The translations under genes were made by a program, and so were the position numbers. This document shows positions 1-12,234 of a stretch of DNA of 64,000 nucleotides, piece after piece. How positions within the stretch are numbered: the stretch's first letter is position 1; every line of letters begins with the position of its first letter. The notes under the pieces were generated by a model that was not told where the DNA came from, did no database searches, and was given only the letters and a program-made list of their open reading frames with translations. The DNA comes from Malus domestica (taxonomy: Eukaryota; Streptophyta; Magnoliopsida; Rosales; Rosaceae), in the NCBI RefSeq assembly GCF_042453785.1, contig NC_091670.1, positions 37,707,501 through 37,771,500 on the forward strand, given 5' to 3'.

Positions 1-282
1 GTAAGATGCCCGAGTCCTCTTGCATTCATATAATTACATTTGTGAGCTGCTTTTCTGGGTTTTTGTGACATATGAAGCAGGCTCTTGTATATTACACTAA
101 AATAAAATTGTCTCTTTTTCTATTTTCCCTTAAAAAAATGGAAGGTAGAAAAAAATAATATATATTTTGAGGGGAATAAACCGAAAATTCCCTTTGTTTC
201 TTCATTTTCATCTGAGAGTCGCTTTCATTTTCCCAAAAGTCCTCACCTTTGCCGGAAACAAAAGCCTTTCGATTCCCCAATC

Positions 283-1161
283 ATGGGCTGTGCCGTTGCA
301 ATCACTCTTCTGATCGCCGCCGCAACGCTGATCGTCACTCGCCTGCTCTACGTATTGCACCGAACCGGCAAACCCCACAAACCCCCCAAACCCAGCAGCT
401 CAAAAGGCTCAGCTCCCCAACCCCTCAGCACCCTAATCGTCTTGGGCTCTGGAGGCCACACGGCGGAGATGATCAACCTCTTGTCCGTCCTTCAAAGAGA
501 CAGATTTGCCCCTAGGTTCTACATCGCCGCCGCCACTGATAACATGAGCCTCCAGAAAGCTCGCCTGCTGGAAGAGAACGCCGATGAGAGTTCGAGCTCG
601 CAGTTCATGCAGATCTACCGTAGTAGGGAAGTGGGTCAGTCTTATTTCACCTCTGTTTTGACCACTTTGATTGCTTTGGCTCATGGGCTCTGGCTAATGA
701 TCAGAATCCGACCCCAAGTGGTAATCTTTTCGCCTTTACGGAGTTTCGCATTTTCGCAATTTGTTTCAGTTGATATGAGACATTGGAGATTAAATTGTCG
801 ATGATCAGTGCTGTTGGTTTCGCAGATTCTGTGCAATGGGCCTGGGACTTGTGTTCCACTTTGTGTAATTGCATTCATATTCAAGGTTTGGATTGACCAT
901 TTTGAATCTGTTGTCATTTTTCTTTGTTAAGTCTTTTACCATTTTGTTCTGTTATGAATTTCGGGACCTTTTCGATATGTGCAGGTTGTGGGGATTCGAT
1001 GGTCGTCTGTGTTTTATGTTGAGAGTATAGCAAGAGTGCAGAGGCTCTCCCTGAGCGGCTTGCTTCTTTACAAGTTACGGATAGCGGATCAATTCTTTGT
1101 CCAGTGGCCTCAGCTACAGAAGAAATATCCCCGAGCTCACTATGTTGGTTGTCTCATGTAG
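283..1161 (+). CDS. ALG14: ALG14, UDP-GlcNAc transferase subunit (3 exons)
   Basis: Membrane-anchor subunit of the ALG13/ALG14 UDP-N-acetylglucosamine transferase, which adds the second GlcNAc to the dolichol-linked oligosaccharide on the cytosolic face of the ER. Exons read as 283-720, 826-885 and 985-1161, all with GT-AG introns, giving 224 aa, close to the usual plant length. The protein opens with a hydrophobic anchor (about residues 3-25). It has the glycosyltransferase loop GSGGHTAEM near residue 50 and the NGPGTC motif in exon 2. The first ATG (283) is used because the anchor follows at once. The 282 bases upstream are AT-rich and show no other gene. Intron 2 and exon 3 are duplicated at about 11118-11407, where the copy is dead. 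The family call is firm; the exon joins were read by eye. Confidence 0.93.
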
Positions 1162-2184
1162 TTGATCCGATTCTGCTGCTGCTATACATGCTCTAACGTC
1201 CAACTTTTCGCAATGTAATGTGCGTTTCTCAAGGTTTTAACTTCTACAGTTTATTTTGTTTCGTCGACCATAGTTGCCAACATTTTAGCTTCTTGCTAAT
1301 TGAAGAAGAGACTGATATCATTGCATTGATGAGGAAAGTGTAAAGATTGTCGAAATTTATAGTACTTTTTAGGGCATACCTGATCAAAAGTTAAGCATTA
1401 CTGGGTTCAACTTGTAATCTTGTATGCTAGATAATTTAACAGTGATCGCATTCTGGTTTATCGAAACTAGGCTTTGTATCTTTACCTTTTAATTTCTCTA
1501 TCCTTCTTCTTATGTTATCGTTGAAGAATATTAATTACAGCTAGAACTGGAATGAAGGGCAAGCCGGAAGCACTCATGACATTGGAGAATAAAGAATGAC
1601 ACCTCAAAAATCAATCCAATGAATAGCATAGAGATGGTGATGCGCACCCACCAGGTAAAATCTCTGGGCTGAGAAATTGCTGCTTGTTGGGAGATTTTCT
1701 TAAACTCAAGTGTATTATCTTCTTCAGCTTCTTCAGCTGGTATGAAACACATATTTGGATTACCATGGAGGTAGCTTCATCTATGATTTAGTTCATCAGT
1801 AAAATCACAAATTTTCTTTTAGTAGCATACGAATATAATCGATCTGTCAACTATTTGGTGTTTTTTCTTCGTTTCTTTTCAACATAATGTGCTGTTTACA
1901 ATTTCTGTTACATGCAATCTATCATTTAATGTATGAGATATTATCTAGCCGTTCAGGTTCCTCCATTGCAGATATATGCTGTAATTCTACTGCTTCAGAG
2001 TTAATACACCGGAAGTTTCCGATTTTATGCAGAGAAGCCATATAAAAACATGAAAACTATAAAATCTTTGTGCACATATAGAAATCGACTTACCTATGAT
2101 GTGGGGTTGTTGCCTTTCATCAGGACAATTGGAAAGCTTGTAATTCTGTTCTTTTGCATATAAAACCAGAGATGATCTACAAAC
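1162..2184. other. ALG14 3' flank, part of duplicated unit 1
   Basis: No intact gene. The first roughly 500 bases downstream of ALG14 recur, diverged, at 11408-11730. A purine-permease relic lies at 1525-1760 on the minus strand. The stretch 1990-2184 matches the 3' flank of the permease at 12891 (12650-12880). The duplicated block is therefore continuous up to the hAT-like insertion that starts at 2185. Confidence 0.7.
1525..1760 (-). pseudogene. purine permease relic (C-terminal part), unit 1
   Basis: On the minus strand this encodes a piece resembling the late transmembrane part of a PUP: a GLIFEVS-like stretch followed by frame-shifted sequence that still aligns with the serine/glycine/proline segment of the intact permeases. 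The helix-coding bases after the proline-rich turn are deleted, and there is no start or N-terminal half. A longer version of the same relic lies at 12235-12530, so the relic existed before the tandem duplication and represents a third, lost PUP gene of the ancestral cluster. Confidence 0.7.
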
Positions 2185-4155
2185 CAGTGTTCTAAAAAAG
2201 GGCTTAGGCGGTGGCGACCCGAGGTGTTTTCTTGCAAATCGGTTGGAAAAATCAGTTGGGCTCTAGGCGGGCTAGGAGGTTTTTGTTTTTTTTTTTTTTT
2301 GAAATTAAAAAAAAATTGTATTGTACATGTGTCATCCTTCAATACTCCTCACTATGGTTATGTGGTATATATGCTTAATGTGTTTTTAAAATTTGGACTT
2401 GTTGGATACTTTTTTTGTATTTTATCATTTCTTTATTGGAAAATTAGAATCCTCTACCGTTTTTTATATCATTTAGATTAAATATATGTGCTTTTTTAAA
2501 ATTTGATTAAAGTGTTTTGACCAATAGTCACCTCTATTTTTTAAAATTAAAATAATTTTTGAATTTATCATTTTATCTGCACGATGCACTTTTCCTTATT
2601 TAGTGGAAATATTAGTAATTAAACTATATTTTCTCTTCTTCTAAATATGTTTTTTCGATCACAGTTTTTATTTGTTATGCTAACATTTAATATTATTTCT
2701 TTTTTCAAATGGTTTTTTGGTTTTCAAATAGTTGGTGATCAACATAAAAGCTTTGTGTAATTTTTTCAATTTTTTTTGTGAAATTAAATTTTTTTGCTGT
2801 TTTTTTTTAAGGGGCTTTAGATCCAGGTCCAAAAACATAAATGGTTTTTAGGAGTGAGTCCAATTATCTAATTACATGTTTTTATTTCTTTTATACTCAT
2901 TTTATATTTTTGTTTAAAAATATTAAAATAAATTAAAATATTCTAATATTATGCATTTTTTAACTCTTAAAAAATATAATTAATATCTTATAACAAAAAA
3001 ACTAATATACTAACATAAATCTATATGTAGAACATTCTACCCTAACTCAAGTAACAAATATATGAATGAATATTATACCTATAAGCAAGATATGAAACCT
3101 AACTAAAAGGTAGAAAAAACATAGATACCTACAAGCAAGACACATTAATCTTAATTTATTTTAAAAAATCTATCATATAGGTAGATAAATTAATTAACCT
3201 GTGATATAGGTAGATTATAAAAATTAAAAATAAAATCTATGAATGAGGTTTAAAGCAAGAGGAAAAACAAAAAAGAACAATAAATAAATAAAAATAATAA
3301 TCAAAGAGATAATTAGGAAGAAATTTGATTTTTATAATAAATCTTATCATTAAAGAGATAATTATTGATAATAAAAAAAATTAAATTTAAGGAATTTGAC
3401 TTATTTTAATAAATTGGACTTATATAAATATAGTTGTTGACGAATTACTATTAGGTACAATACATTACGTATATATTATCTGCGGGTATGTTTGAATTTA
3501 AAAAAAAATCATTAATTGGTACGTTTATTTGCAATTGTGGTACGTTTGATTTGTTACATATTGTTAATATTGGTACATTATTTTTATTTTGGTACGTTTT
3601 ATTTTGTACACATTGTGTATTGGTACGTTTATATTATTCTCAATCCTATTTTCTCTTAACATACTACAAGAAAAACTTATTTCGGTACGTTTGATTTTGG
3701 GGGATTTAAAAATATTTTAAACTATTTTGGAAATAAAATATCTTAAATTGTAGATAATTATTGCTAAATTGTAGCATTATTGTGAAAATAAATTGAACTT
3801 AACCAACTTTTTATGTATTTATTTATTTTACAATTATCTCTAACAGATGAGAGTGTAATCAAAATGCTAGATTATAGGAAATCTGATACAATATAATGTG
3901 CATATAGCACCAAAATTATGACAAAAACAAGTTTAATCAAATCACTAAAAGACATGAATGTTTTGATCTAGAAAATTCAAAACTGAGGCGTCTATATCGA
4001 AAGATCCCTTCTTTATTATCTTATCTTCATGTAAGTGTTAATATGCATTTATTTGCAAGATATACAAGAAATTTAACTAAATTCGTCTAGACCCCGCTAG
4101 CCGCCTAAGCGCCAGCCCGCCGCCCTACTAGTGCCTAGCGTTTTTCTGAACCTTG
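2185..4155. mobile_element. non-autonomous hAT-like element, 1971 bp, TSD ctacaaac
   Basis: Perfect 8-bp direct repeats (ctacaaac at 2177-2184 and 4156-4163) flank the element, as expected for hAT transposition. The ends are imperfect inverted repeats: left CAGTGTTCTAAAAAAG, right (reverse complement) CAAGGTTCAGAAAAACGC. The subterminal regions carry the GCCTAGGCG/CTAGGCGC-type motifs also seen at 43611-44004 and 58075-58188. The paralogous site near 12867-12885 has a single ctacaaac and no insert, so it is an empty site. The interior is very AT-rich with no transposase reading frame. It includes six GGTACGTT-like repeats at 3519-3690. Confidence 0.88.
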
Positions 4156-4175
4156 CTACAAACGGATCTCTTTTT

Positions 4176-5674
4176 TCAATCATTTAAAGCTTTCGGAACT
4201 TCAACGTTCCTGGAATTTCTATTCTCCGCCTTGGACTTACGATCTTCGATGTAGTGATGATACGCGTAGGAAACAAATCCCCAAATACCCAAAACCATGG
4301 CTATTCCCTTAATTCCACTCATTTTTTCATGGAAGAAGATCACAGCTAAAACTGGAACAGCAGGCAAACCCAAAGCACTTATGGAATTGGAGAAGAGGGA
4401 AGAGGCCTCCAAAATCAAGCCTACAGTTCCAACTGAAAAAAGCTGCCATGTTATTGCTGTCCAAGTCACATTCATCACATAGGATATCTTCCCTAATTTA
4501 TACCCCTCCATCTCACCCTTCAAATGCTTCCACTCTCCGCTAGCAAAAAGTCCGACCGCGGTAACACAGGTTGCGACCATATTTTCACACACTATCAGGT
4601 CCATGACCGCTCTAAACGTCCCCTGTTTTATAACCCTTCTGAAGGCAAGCTGAGTTAGGGAAAGCAATAATCCGGCTCCGGCTGATGCCCCTAAGGTGCA
4701 TATGAACCCAATTGCATACTTTGCCTTCAATCCTCCACTTGGATCATCGTCTCCAGAGTCGTCTTCACCTTGGAACACAAGGAGGGTGGAGGAGATGGTG
4801 AGGAGAACTAGAGAATTGACAATGTAAGAAGTGAACTTTTGCGCGTTGAGGAAGAAGGAGAAAAACGCGTTGAAGGCCAATTGAGATGCACAAATGAGGG
4901 TAAAAGTAGATACAGGAAGGTAAGATAGTCCTACGGAATACAAGTAGCAGTCTAGGGCTATTAGGATGCCAAGAGAGACATATACTGATGCGAGAATTTT
5001 GGTAGACGGTGATTTTGATGGGATAGGACTATCTTTTGGGATTGGATTATTTCTGCTTGCTGGGATGCAATAGTAGGGAAGCATGATTGGAAAGCCACAA
5101 AGTTGTACTACTGTTGCCATCCATTTACTTTTGGCGCCTTTGTCATAGTACTGTCTTCCCAAGAATGTTGCAATTGACTGGCCGGCAATGACAAGGAACG
5201 AGTAAATGGCGATTCTAATCCACCAGTTGACACTTCTGCGCTGCGGTAGCAGTGATCGATCGGAGACATGTGTAGGCCCTGATAAGTTTGCTTCACTTTC
5301 TCCATTTCCTTCCTTAACTATAAGAACAGAGACAAAGGATCAGTATTGAAACTTATGATAATAACAAGGTTGGGATTTTGTAGAATTCTCCCCCCATAGC
5401 CACCCCAACTTGTAATTTTTATGACTCATAAATTACAATAAGAATATAACTCACTTCTCATAATTTGATTCGCTTAACACATATCATTTGAAAGTTCTAG
5501 ATAGACTGGCCCATAGTGTTGTCCAAGTAAATGAACAACTGGATATGCGGCCAAGAATTCCAGTGCATACTGAATAAACTTTATATCAGTTGCTTTATAT
5601 ACTCAGAAAAGATCATATTGAATAGAAGTAGACTTACCCCCGATGCTGAGTTGAAGTTCTTGAGCTTCTCCCAT
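4176..5674 (-). CDS. purine permease (PUP), unit 1 copy A, 2 exons
   Basis: Drug/metabolite-superfamily transporter of the plant purine permease family, expected to move adenine, cytokinin or related solutes with protons across a membrane. Exon 1 is 5638-5674 (37 nt, MGEAQELQLSIG plus one base) and exon 2 is 4176-5317. Together they give 392 aa in one open frame. About ten hydrophobic helices can be seen. Family-typical segments include WWIRIAIY, GLSYLPVST, SQLAFNAFFS, FICTLGASAG and ALGLPAVPVLAVIFF. The protein ends in a charged tail (YIEDRKSK). The closest paralogue is the gene at 12891-14570; the two are tandem-duplication twins. The sense-strand leader carries a (CT)n tract. Sequence style resembles the Arabidopsis PUP9/10/21 group; the substrate is not known. 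Confidence 0.9.
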
Positions 5675-5704
5675 GTCAAAGAGGAAAATACTCACAATTG
5701 AGGG

Positions 5705-5706
<2 letters not shown>

Positions 5707-5758
<52 letters not shown>
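5707..5758. repeat. (GA)n microsatellite in the PUP-A leader
   Basis: About 26 GA units lie just upstream of the PUP-A start codon. On the gene's sense strand this is a CT tract in the probable 5' leader. Shorter tracts occupy the same position in the other three PUP copies. Confidence 0.95.
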
Positions 5759-5761
<3 letters not shown>

Positions 5762-7388
5762 CACTCACATAAGTTTAGTAAATGACATGCATGCAATTTC
5801 GGAATAGATATTTCCAACTGAAAGTTATAATAGCTGGCTTGTATTATTGTTGCTTATTTATATTTTTTGTATCCTCAGAAACTGCAAGTTACAGACAGTA
5901 TCATCACATTCATGAATAATATACGGACCAAACTGGATCATTCGTTTTTGTTTGATACACGACTCTACCTCTTTTCAGACGGTTGATATTATCGAAGAAA
6001 CAAGATATTGATACTTCCCTTTTTCGGCCCCGCAACGCGTACGTATATTATGAACACTCCTTATACAGTATAGCATACGTGGTAAATAGCGGTGGCCTAA
6101 AGTTTTCAGTTTCAAAGATATATAGTAGTATTTACTTACTTGAAACGAAGAATCATCAAACATATATACTCCTTCTGAAAGAACTATGAGAATATCAACC
6201 TCCAAAGTTGGCCTCTTCTAGGCAGTAGACTAGTAGTTGATCATGTTCTGAGCTTCATTTTTCGGAATAGGATCCTCTCGTAGGGATTTGGATGATCAAT
6301 TAATCATGTCCGTTCATCATATATTGTACGGTTATAAATCATTTTAATTTTTAATTTAAAATTAAATATAAATAGTATTTAACAAAAACTGATCGCACGA
6401 TGTACGACAAATGAATACGATTGATTGATTCCAGGATCTCTACAAAAAGAATCCAAAGAGGATCCTTGTCCTCACTTTTCCAACTAAGAATCATCAAAGA
6501 TTCAAATGTAAATCCTCCTTCCGAAAGCGCTAAAAGAATATCAACCTCCAAATTTGGCCTCTTGTAGGTAGTGGACTGGTAGTTGATCATGTTCTGAGCT
6601 TCACCTCTCCAACTCAAGAAAAATCACTCATTAAATTTCAAGACAACAGCTTGTAGACTTCTAGGGTTCCTACTATATGTCAAATCTTGATTATTGCAGT
6701 GAATGATAAATCACAAAAGAAATCTGCTAATCTTTGCTTCCAGCAAGTGCAATATTTTTTTATTATATACATTGGAGATAATTCAACTGTAATCAGAGTC
6801 TTGCCTTAATGCAAACAAAGAATCATGTCAGAAGATTATTTATATTTTGTAAGTGTGGTTGTTCATGATTGTGCTTATTCTCTATTTGTACGTATCAAAT
6901 AATTTACAAATGTGGTATAAAAATAATAATCTTCCTACTGTAAGAAAAAAAATTTATATAAAACTAGCAAAGTGACTCAGTTGTTTCTCAATATTTATTT
7001 ATTTTTATACGCGCAAATTGACTTTCTACCCAGAAGAATAATAATAAATAAATAACATCGTGATATTCATTATTTTATGAACAGTGTCAAGTCATCATCA
7101 TGCCCTAGCCAACCTTATCCAATAATTGATGAAATTTCAACTGAGATGGCTACGATTGTTTGTGGTCATGGGTCCATGGCTTACTAGTTCATCAACTACT
7201 AGCTACCAGCACAAAACATCATAATTATATCATAGACATCACAATAGTAGTGAGTTAAAGTCAGTTTGACAGATTTTACAACCATACAACAACATACGAC
7301 GCGTATTACATACATACAAATCTTAGATTAAGTAAGATTCTATATCATTATATTTGTTTAGGTCTTGAAATGCAAAAGCAAAATCCCT
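5759..7388. other. spacer between PUP-A and the broken PUP, with MITE and local duplication
   Basis: No coding gene. A MITE of the GGATCC-ended family lies at about 6262-6480, with inner arms resembling those at 14985-15206. It sits between two copies of a roughly 110-bp sequence (6150-6252 and 6483-6605), whereas unit 2 has a single copy near 15431-15545. The last 200 bases (7181-7388) match 17150-17369, the 3' flank of the permease at 17370, so they are the 3' flank of the broken PUP. Confidence 0.7.
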
Positions 7389-10300
7389 TCAACTATTTCC
7401 ATTTTTGTTCTCTATCTTGGACTTAGGATCATCAAGGTAGTGCTGGTAAACATATGAAATTAATCCCCAAATGGCCAAAAACAAGGCCATTGCCTTAATC
7501 CCGTCCATTTTGTCATGGAAGAAAATCACAGCTACAACTGGAACAACCGGCAAACCCACAACATTAATGGCATTGGAGAAGAGAGAAGATGCCTCAAAAA
7601 CAAGTTCATGACATATGATACCTTCCCTAATTCGTACCCCTCCATCTTGTTCCTCAAACCCTTCCACTCTCCGCTACCGTAAAGTCCCACCAAGACGGCG
7701 CAGGTAACAACAAGAGACTGATATTGTAAAACCCCTCCCCAAATTCTTTGTAATTTTGTACCAAATATTGATGAAATGACAATTTTACCCCCATAATCGT
7801 ACCCTATCCGGATCCCTTTTCAGATTTCTCTCATCTCTTCATCTGCCACATGGCAGCCCACTAACTCATCCCTATCTCTCTCTCTCTCTCTCATTCCCCC
7901 GAGTCAACACTCTCCTTTCTCTCTCTCAGCTCAACTCTATCTCTCTCACACACTCACACTCTCTCGAACCTTTTCCCTCTCATTTTCCCGGCAACACCCA
8001 ACCACCCAACGACCTTACCATAACCACCAGCCTCCCGAGGACCTTCCCTCCCTCTCCATCATCTCTGTGAAGCTCCGGGGCACCCAGAGGACACCCAACC
8101 CAGGTCCAGCGAGCCTGCGAGTCTTGAGCAAAGATCCGAACACCATTCGATGTTATCAAGGTACAAAATTCTTTCCCCTCGTCCGTACCTTCTTTTTGGT
8201 AGTTAGATTGTAGGGTTTAGTGGTCAAACGATGATGACCGGAGCTTGAGAGGCTTTGGCTTTCTTCCCCGGCGAGAAACGGGCCGGCTAGACCTAACCCA
8301 TGGAGCCCAAACCCTTTGAAAGCCGAAAACCAAAACCCTTGTTAGTTTAGGCCTTTGGGCTGTATAGGACTCGGGCCTTAGGACCGTTAACCCCAAATCC
8401 AAACCCATTGAGTTTTTATTTATTTTATTTATTTTCTTTTTAAAAACCCAAAGGCAATTGAGCCGGGCTTTCAAGCCCAAGCCCCTTATATGCAACCCAT
8501 GGCCCTTGGCCCGTTGAACCCAAAACCCTTTTCCCTTGGGCCGGGTTACTAGCCTACTGACCCGAAGCCCAAGCCCACTGAACCCAAGCCCAAACCTATT
8601 GGACCCAAGCCCAAGAACCGAGGCCCAAATCCGGTCCAACCTAGTAGCCTAGCCGCGCGTGGAGCACATGCGCCACTGTCTACGGTTGCTCCGGCGACTT
8701 TTCCAGTGACCCACGGCGGCGCGTGGCCGCTGGAGCCGCCACCTTACGGCGGCGCGTCGGGGTACCCGAGGTCCCCCTTTATGTTTTCCAACGTCTTGAA
8801 TCCTTTTATGATGTTCATTTTTCGAAATTCAATTGTTTGAGTATAGTTTTATTAATTGAACCCTTCATGTACTTAGGTGCAATTATTAGCGGCGTTTCCG
8901 TCCTTCCTATTTTGTACGGCTCTTCGACGACGGAGTATCTGTGAGTGGACCCCTTCTAAAATGCATGTTTTAATAGTAGAAATGCATACATGAAAATCAT
9001 GATTTAATGGTTACGGTTATGAAACGTTTTATAAGTAAATTGGATTTACATTATATGATTATCATGCTTACTGAGAATATTTTGGAATACCATACTTTAT
9101 CGAAATTATGTTCTTTGTAGTATATATGATGGATGACTATATACTATTTATGAACATGTTTTTACACTTCTTTGTAATATATATCATGGATGACTATATG
9201 CTATGAAGATGTTTTGAGTTATATGTACCTATGTTTGGAAAGACTATGTTCAATGATTTTGTGCGTATCTAGTGGTCACTATTCTACCTACGGGCGAGGG
9301 AGATATATGTAGATGGCTTCGGGCCGAGAGATACGTACTGGCTTCGGGCCGAAAGATACTAATATTGATACCACTAGTTAGCACATTACATACAAGATAT
9401 GTTTCATGAAAGGTTTTATGGCATGCTAAGGTTTTCAGAAAACCTATTACATATTATGCTATTGAGTTTTCATAAAACTTTGGGGGTTAGTACGTTGATA
9501 ACTGTCTCAGTATTATATATATATATATATATAACTTGGTCCACTCATGTTTGTTTTGCGCCCCCTCAGGACATAAGAACAAGGCGTACAATTCGAGCTA
9601 CGAGGCATTCCCCTACCAGTGATATCGTGCCATCATCTCTGCTTTGACATAATTGTAATAGCATCTTCCGTTGTATTTTGAATTAGATGTATGCTCTGAA
9701 CATGTTATGCACTATCACTATCTTCACGCAAAAATGAATAGTCACTTCTTAGTTCGAACGAAATTTATACGCATGATTTACATGTTCTCAGCATATGCAT
9801 TCATTAAATGACTTGTGTCACCCTTGAATGTCGGCCAGCACGTGGCCATCCCGATGTCCCTCGGACATTGGGATCGGGGCGTGTCAGATATACACTATCA
9901 TATCCATGACCACTCTAAATGTTTCCCTCCTTATAACTTTTCTGAAGACGAGCTGCGATAGAGAAAGCGTTAATGAGCATTCAGCTGGTGCGCCAAGGGT
10001 ACATATGAACCCGTTTGGATACTTTGCTTTTGATCCTCCACTTGAATCGTCTGTAGAGTCACCTTGGAGCACGAGGAGGGTTGAGGAGATGGTGAGGAGG
10101 ACTAGGGCATTGACAATGTAAGGGGTGAACTTTTACGAGTTAAGGAAGAAGGAGAATAGCGCGTTGAATGCCAATTGGGATGCGCAAATGAGGGAATAAG
10201 TAGAGACGGGAAGGTAAGATAATCCAACCGAGTGCAATAAGCAGCGCAAGGCTATTTGAAGGTCAAGAGAGACATAAATTGATGCAAGGATTAAAGTCGA

Positions 10301-10911
10301 GGGTTCTTTTGATTCGGTAGTAGTACTAGTATTAATGTTTGTGGTTGGATATTTTCTTTTTGTTGGGAAGAAATAAGACGGAAGGAGGATAGGGAAGCCA
10401 GCAAGTTGTACTAGGGCTCCCAGCCATTTGCTTTTGCCACCTTTGTCGTAGTATAATCTTGCCATCAGTCATTGCAGCTGATTGGCCGGCAATGACAAAG
10501 AGCGTATAAATGGCCATTCTAAGCCACCAGTTGAAGGTTCTACGCACGGGAAGCAGTGATTGTTCGTGAACATCTGTGCACCCTGAGGAGTTTGCTTCAT
10601 TTGAGTCAACTGATAAATAGAAGAAAAAGATAAGGATCAGTATTTGATCAAATGTCTGTTTTTTGTTCTACTCAATGCGTTAACACTTCGGCACAGCCAG
10701 TAACTGTAAATTCACGGAATTATGAATGTCAGTAGTAAGATCGCGTACAATTAAACTCATTCTCTATACACGTATACATTGATTAATACCCTTTTGCAAT
10801 AGCAAGGTATTATTCCCGAATTCCGCTGTATATGCACTTAAAAGTTAGAAGAAGAAAAAAAAAAATCATACCTGCAATATTGTTGAGTTGCACATCTTGA
10901 GGTTCTCCCAT
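7389..10911 (-). pseudogene. purine permease pseudogene (copy C), split by a solo LTR
   Basis: Twin of the intact gene at 17370-18862. Exon 1 (10872-10911) and the start codon remain, and exon 2 resumes below about 10608. Lesions against the twin are: a 1-nt insertion near 10467 in the QSAA-to-ARLYY segment; a glutamine-to-stop change at about 10133; a 52-bp deletion near 7603 removing the IWSAIIWQLFDVG part; and a 2162-bp solo LTR at 7725-9886. The C-terminal part (7389-7724) still reads GLPVVPVVAVIFFHDKMDG. It cannot make a normal transporter. Confidence 0.92.
7725..9886. mobile_element. solo LTR, 2162 bp, TSD gatat
   Basis: The insert starts TGTAAAACCCC and ends GGGGCGTGTCA, with exact 5-bp repeats gatat at 7720-7724 and 9887-9891, the mark of an LTR retrotransposon. 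No internal region is present, so this is a solo LTR left by recombination. It shares landmarks in the same order with 60926-63198: gtgagtggaccccttct, ggggttagta, aacttggtccactca and tcggccagcacgtg. An internal segment (8280-8640) is dense in CCCAAGCCC-type repeats. Two GGCTTCGGGCCG repeats lie near 9318-9350, and there is a TA microsatellite at about 9516-9532. Confidence 0.9.
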
Positions 10912-10925
10912 GCCAGAGGTGAAGA

Positions 10926-10968
10926 AACTCTCTCAAATGAATGAGAGAGAGAGAGAGAGAGAGAGAGC
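10926..10968. repeat. (GA)n microsatellite in the pseudogene leader
   Basis: Short GA tract just upstream of the old start codon of PUP-C, equivalent to the tract upstream of the gene at 17370-18862. Confidence 0.85.
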
Positions 10969-11117
10969 TTATTTGAGCTGATCAGATGAAAACTTGGCCA
11001 CGTAATTTTACGTAAATGTGGAGTGGGTTGTGCGTCATGTAACACGGCAATGAAGAAAAAGCAAGTAGGAAAAGCATGCAACCCAGAAGTAGGAGTGGAT
11101 TCGTCGGGTTTCTCCAA

Positions 11118-11407
11118 CTGACACTTTTGAATCTGTTGTCATTTTTCTTTGTTAGGCCTTTTGCCATTTTGTATGCTGTTATGAATTTCGGGATATTTTC
11201 AATTCGTGAGGTGATATTGGAAATGTGCAGGTTGTGGGGATTAGATGGTCGTCTGTGTTCCATGTTGAGAAAATAGCAAGAGTGCAGAGGCTCTCCGTGA
11301 GCGCCTTGCTTCTTTACAAGTTACAGATAGCGGATTAATTCTCTGTCCAATGGCCTCAGCTACAGAAGAAATATCCCCGAGCTCACTATGTTGGTTGTCT
11401 CATGTAG
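11118..11407 (+). pseudogene. ALG14 intron 2 + exon 3 ghost
   Basis: From about 11118 the sequence matches ALG14 from about 897 (end of intron 2) through exon 3 and on into the 3' flank. The exon-3 copy runs from 11231 after an intact AG acceptor to its stop at 11405-11407. It carries an in-frame TAA at 11336-11338 where the intact gene has CAA (QFFVQW in the intact protein). No exon 1 or 2 is present. This is the left edge of duplicated unit 2, with the breakpoint lying inside ALG14 intron 2. Confidence 0.9.
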
Positions 11408-12234
11408 TTGATCCGATTCTGCTGCTACTGTGAGTGCTCTAACATCCAAGTTTTCACAATTTAATTAACGTGCGTTTCTCAAGGTTTTAATTTCTACAGT
11501 TTATTTAATTTGTTTCGTCAAACATAGTTGCCAACATTTTAGCTTCTTACCAATTAAAGAATAGACTGATATCATTGCATCGATGAGGAAAGTGTAAAGA
11601 TTGTTGAAATTTATAGTACTTGTTGGGGCATACCTGAGATCAAAAGTTATGCAAATTGGCTTCAGCTTGTAGTCTTGTATGCTAGATAGTTTAACAGTGA
11701 TCCCATTCTAGTTTATCGAAACTAGGCATTCTCCTTATGAGTTCACACTTCCATTTGATGCTTTTCGGTATACATGTGGGACTCGTAATGTTTCAAAATG
11801 CTACCGTTTCTTCATACTGAAGGCATAGCTCTAATTCGTAAATCCAGCATGCGGATTGATAAAGTTGGATTAGTTATGTTTAATGTACACACGTTTGTTA
11901 CATTCGAACTTGTGGATTAGTTTTAGTGAAACTCCTATAACATTAAGATATGGCAAAACTCTTATGTCCAACGAAAAGAAAATTCGACAACATAATCCGA
12001 TAACTACTGCAGGACAAAAAAGAAATTAAGTTATAGTCCGTGTCTTATATAACTCCTTGAAGATTATATGAACACAAGTTCGGATTAAACTTCACGGTGA
12101 AAGACAATGGCCAGAACTTTTACTGATCATTGATGGAACAAAAAGGTCTAGGTGAATTGGTGATGGATGTCTAGTTGTCCATCTTATTACTCGCTCAACA
12201 GTTGACATCTTTCGGTAAAGGAATCGTTGAAATT
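11408..12234. other. duplicated ALG14 3' flank and unassigned spacer
   Basis: 11408-11730 is a diverged copy of 1162-1470. 11730-12234 has no clear counterpart in unit 1 and no reading frame I would support. It is either an insertion here or a deletion in unit 1. Confidence 0.6.

Noticed and set aside
4297-4482. Plus-strand open frames over the PUP genes (also 13012-13197, 13411-13599, 17452-17649, 17770-17985)
   Set aside because: They are shadows of the minus-strand permease exons, recur in each paralogue for that reason, and have no leader or family match.
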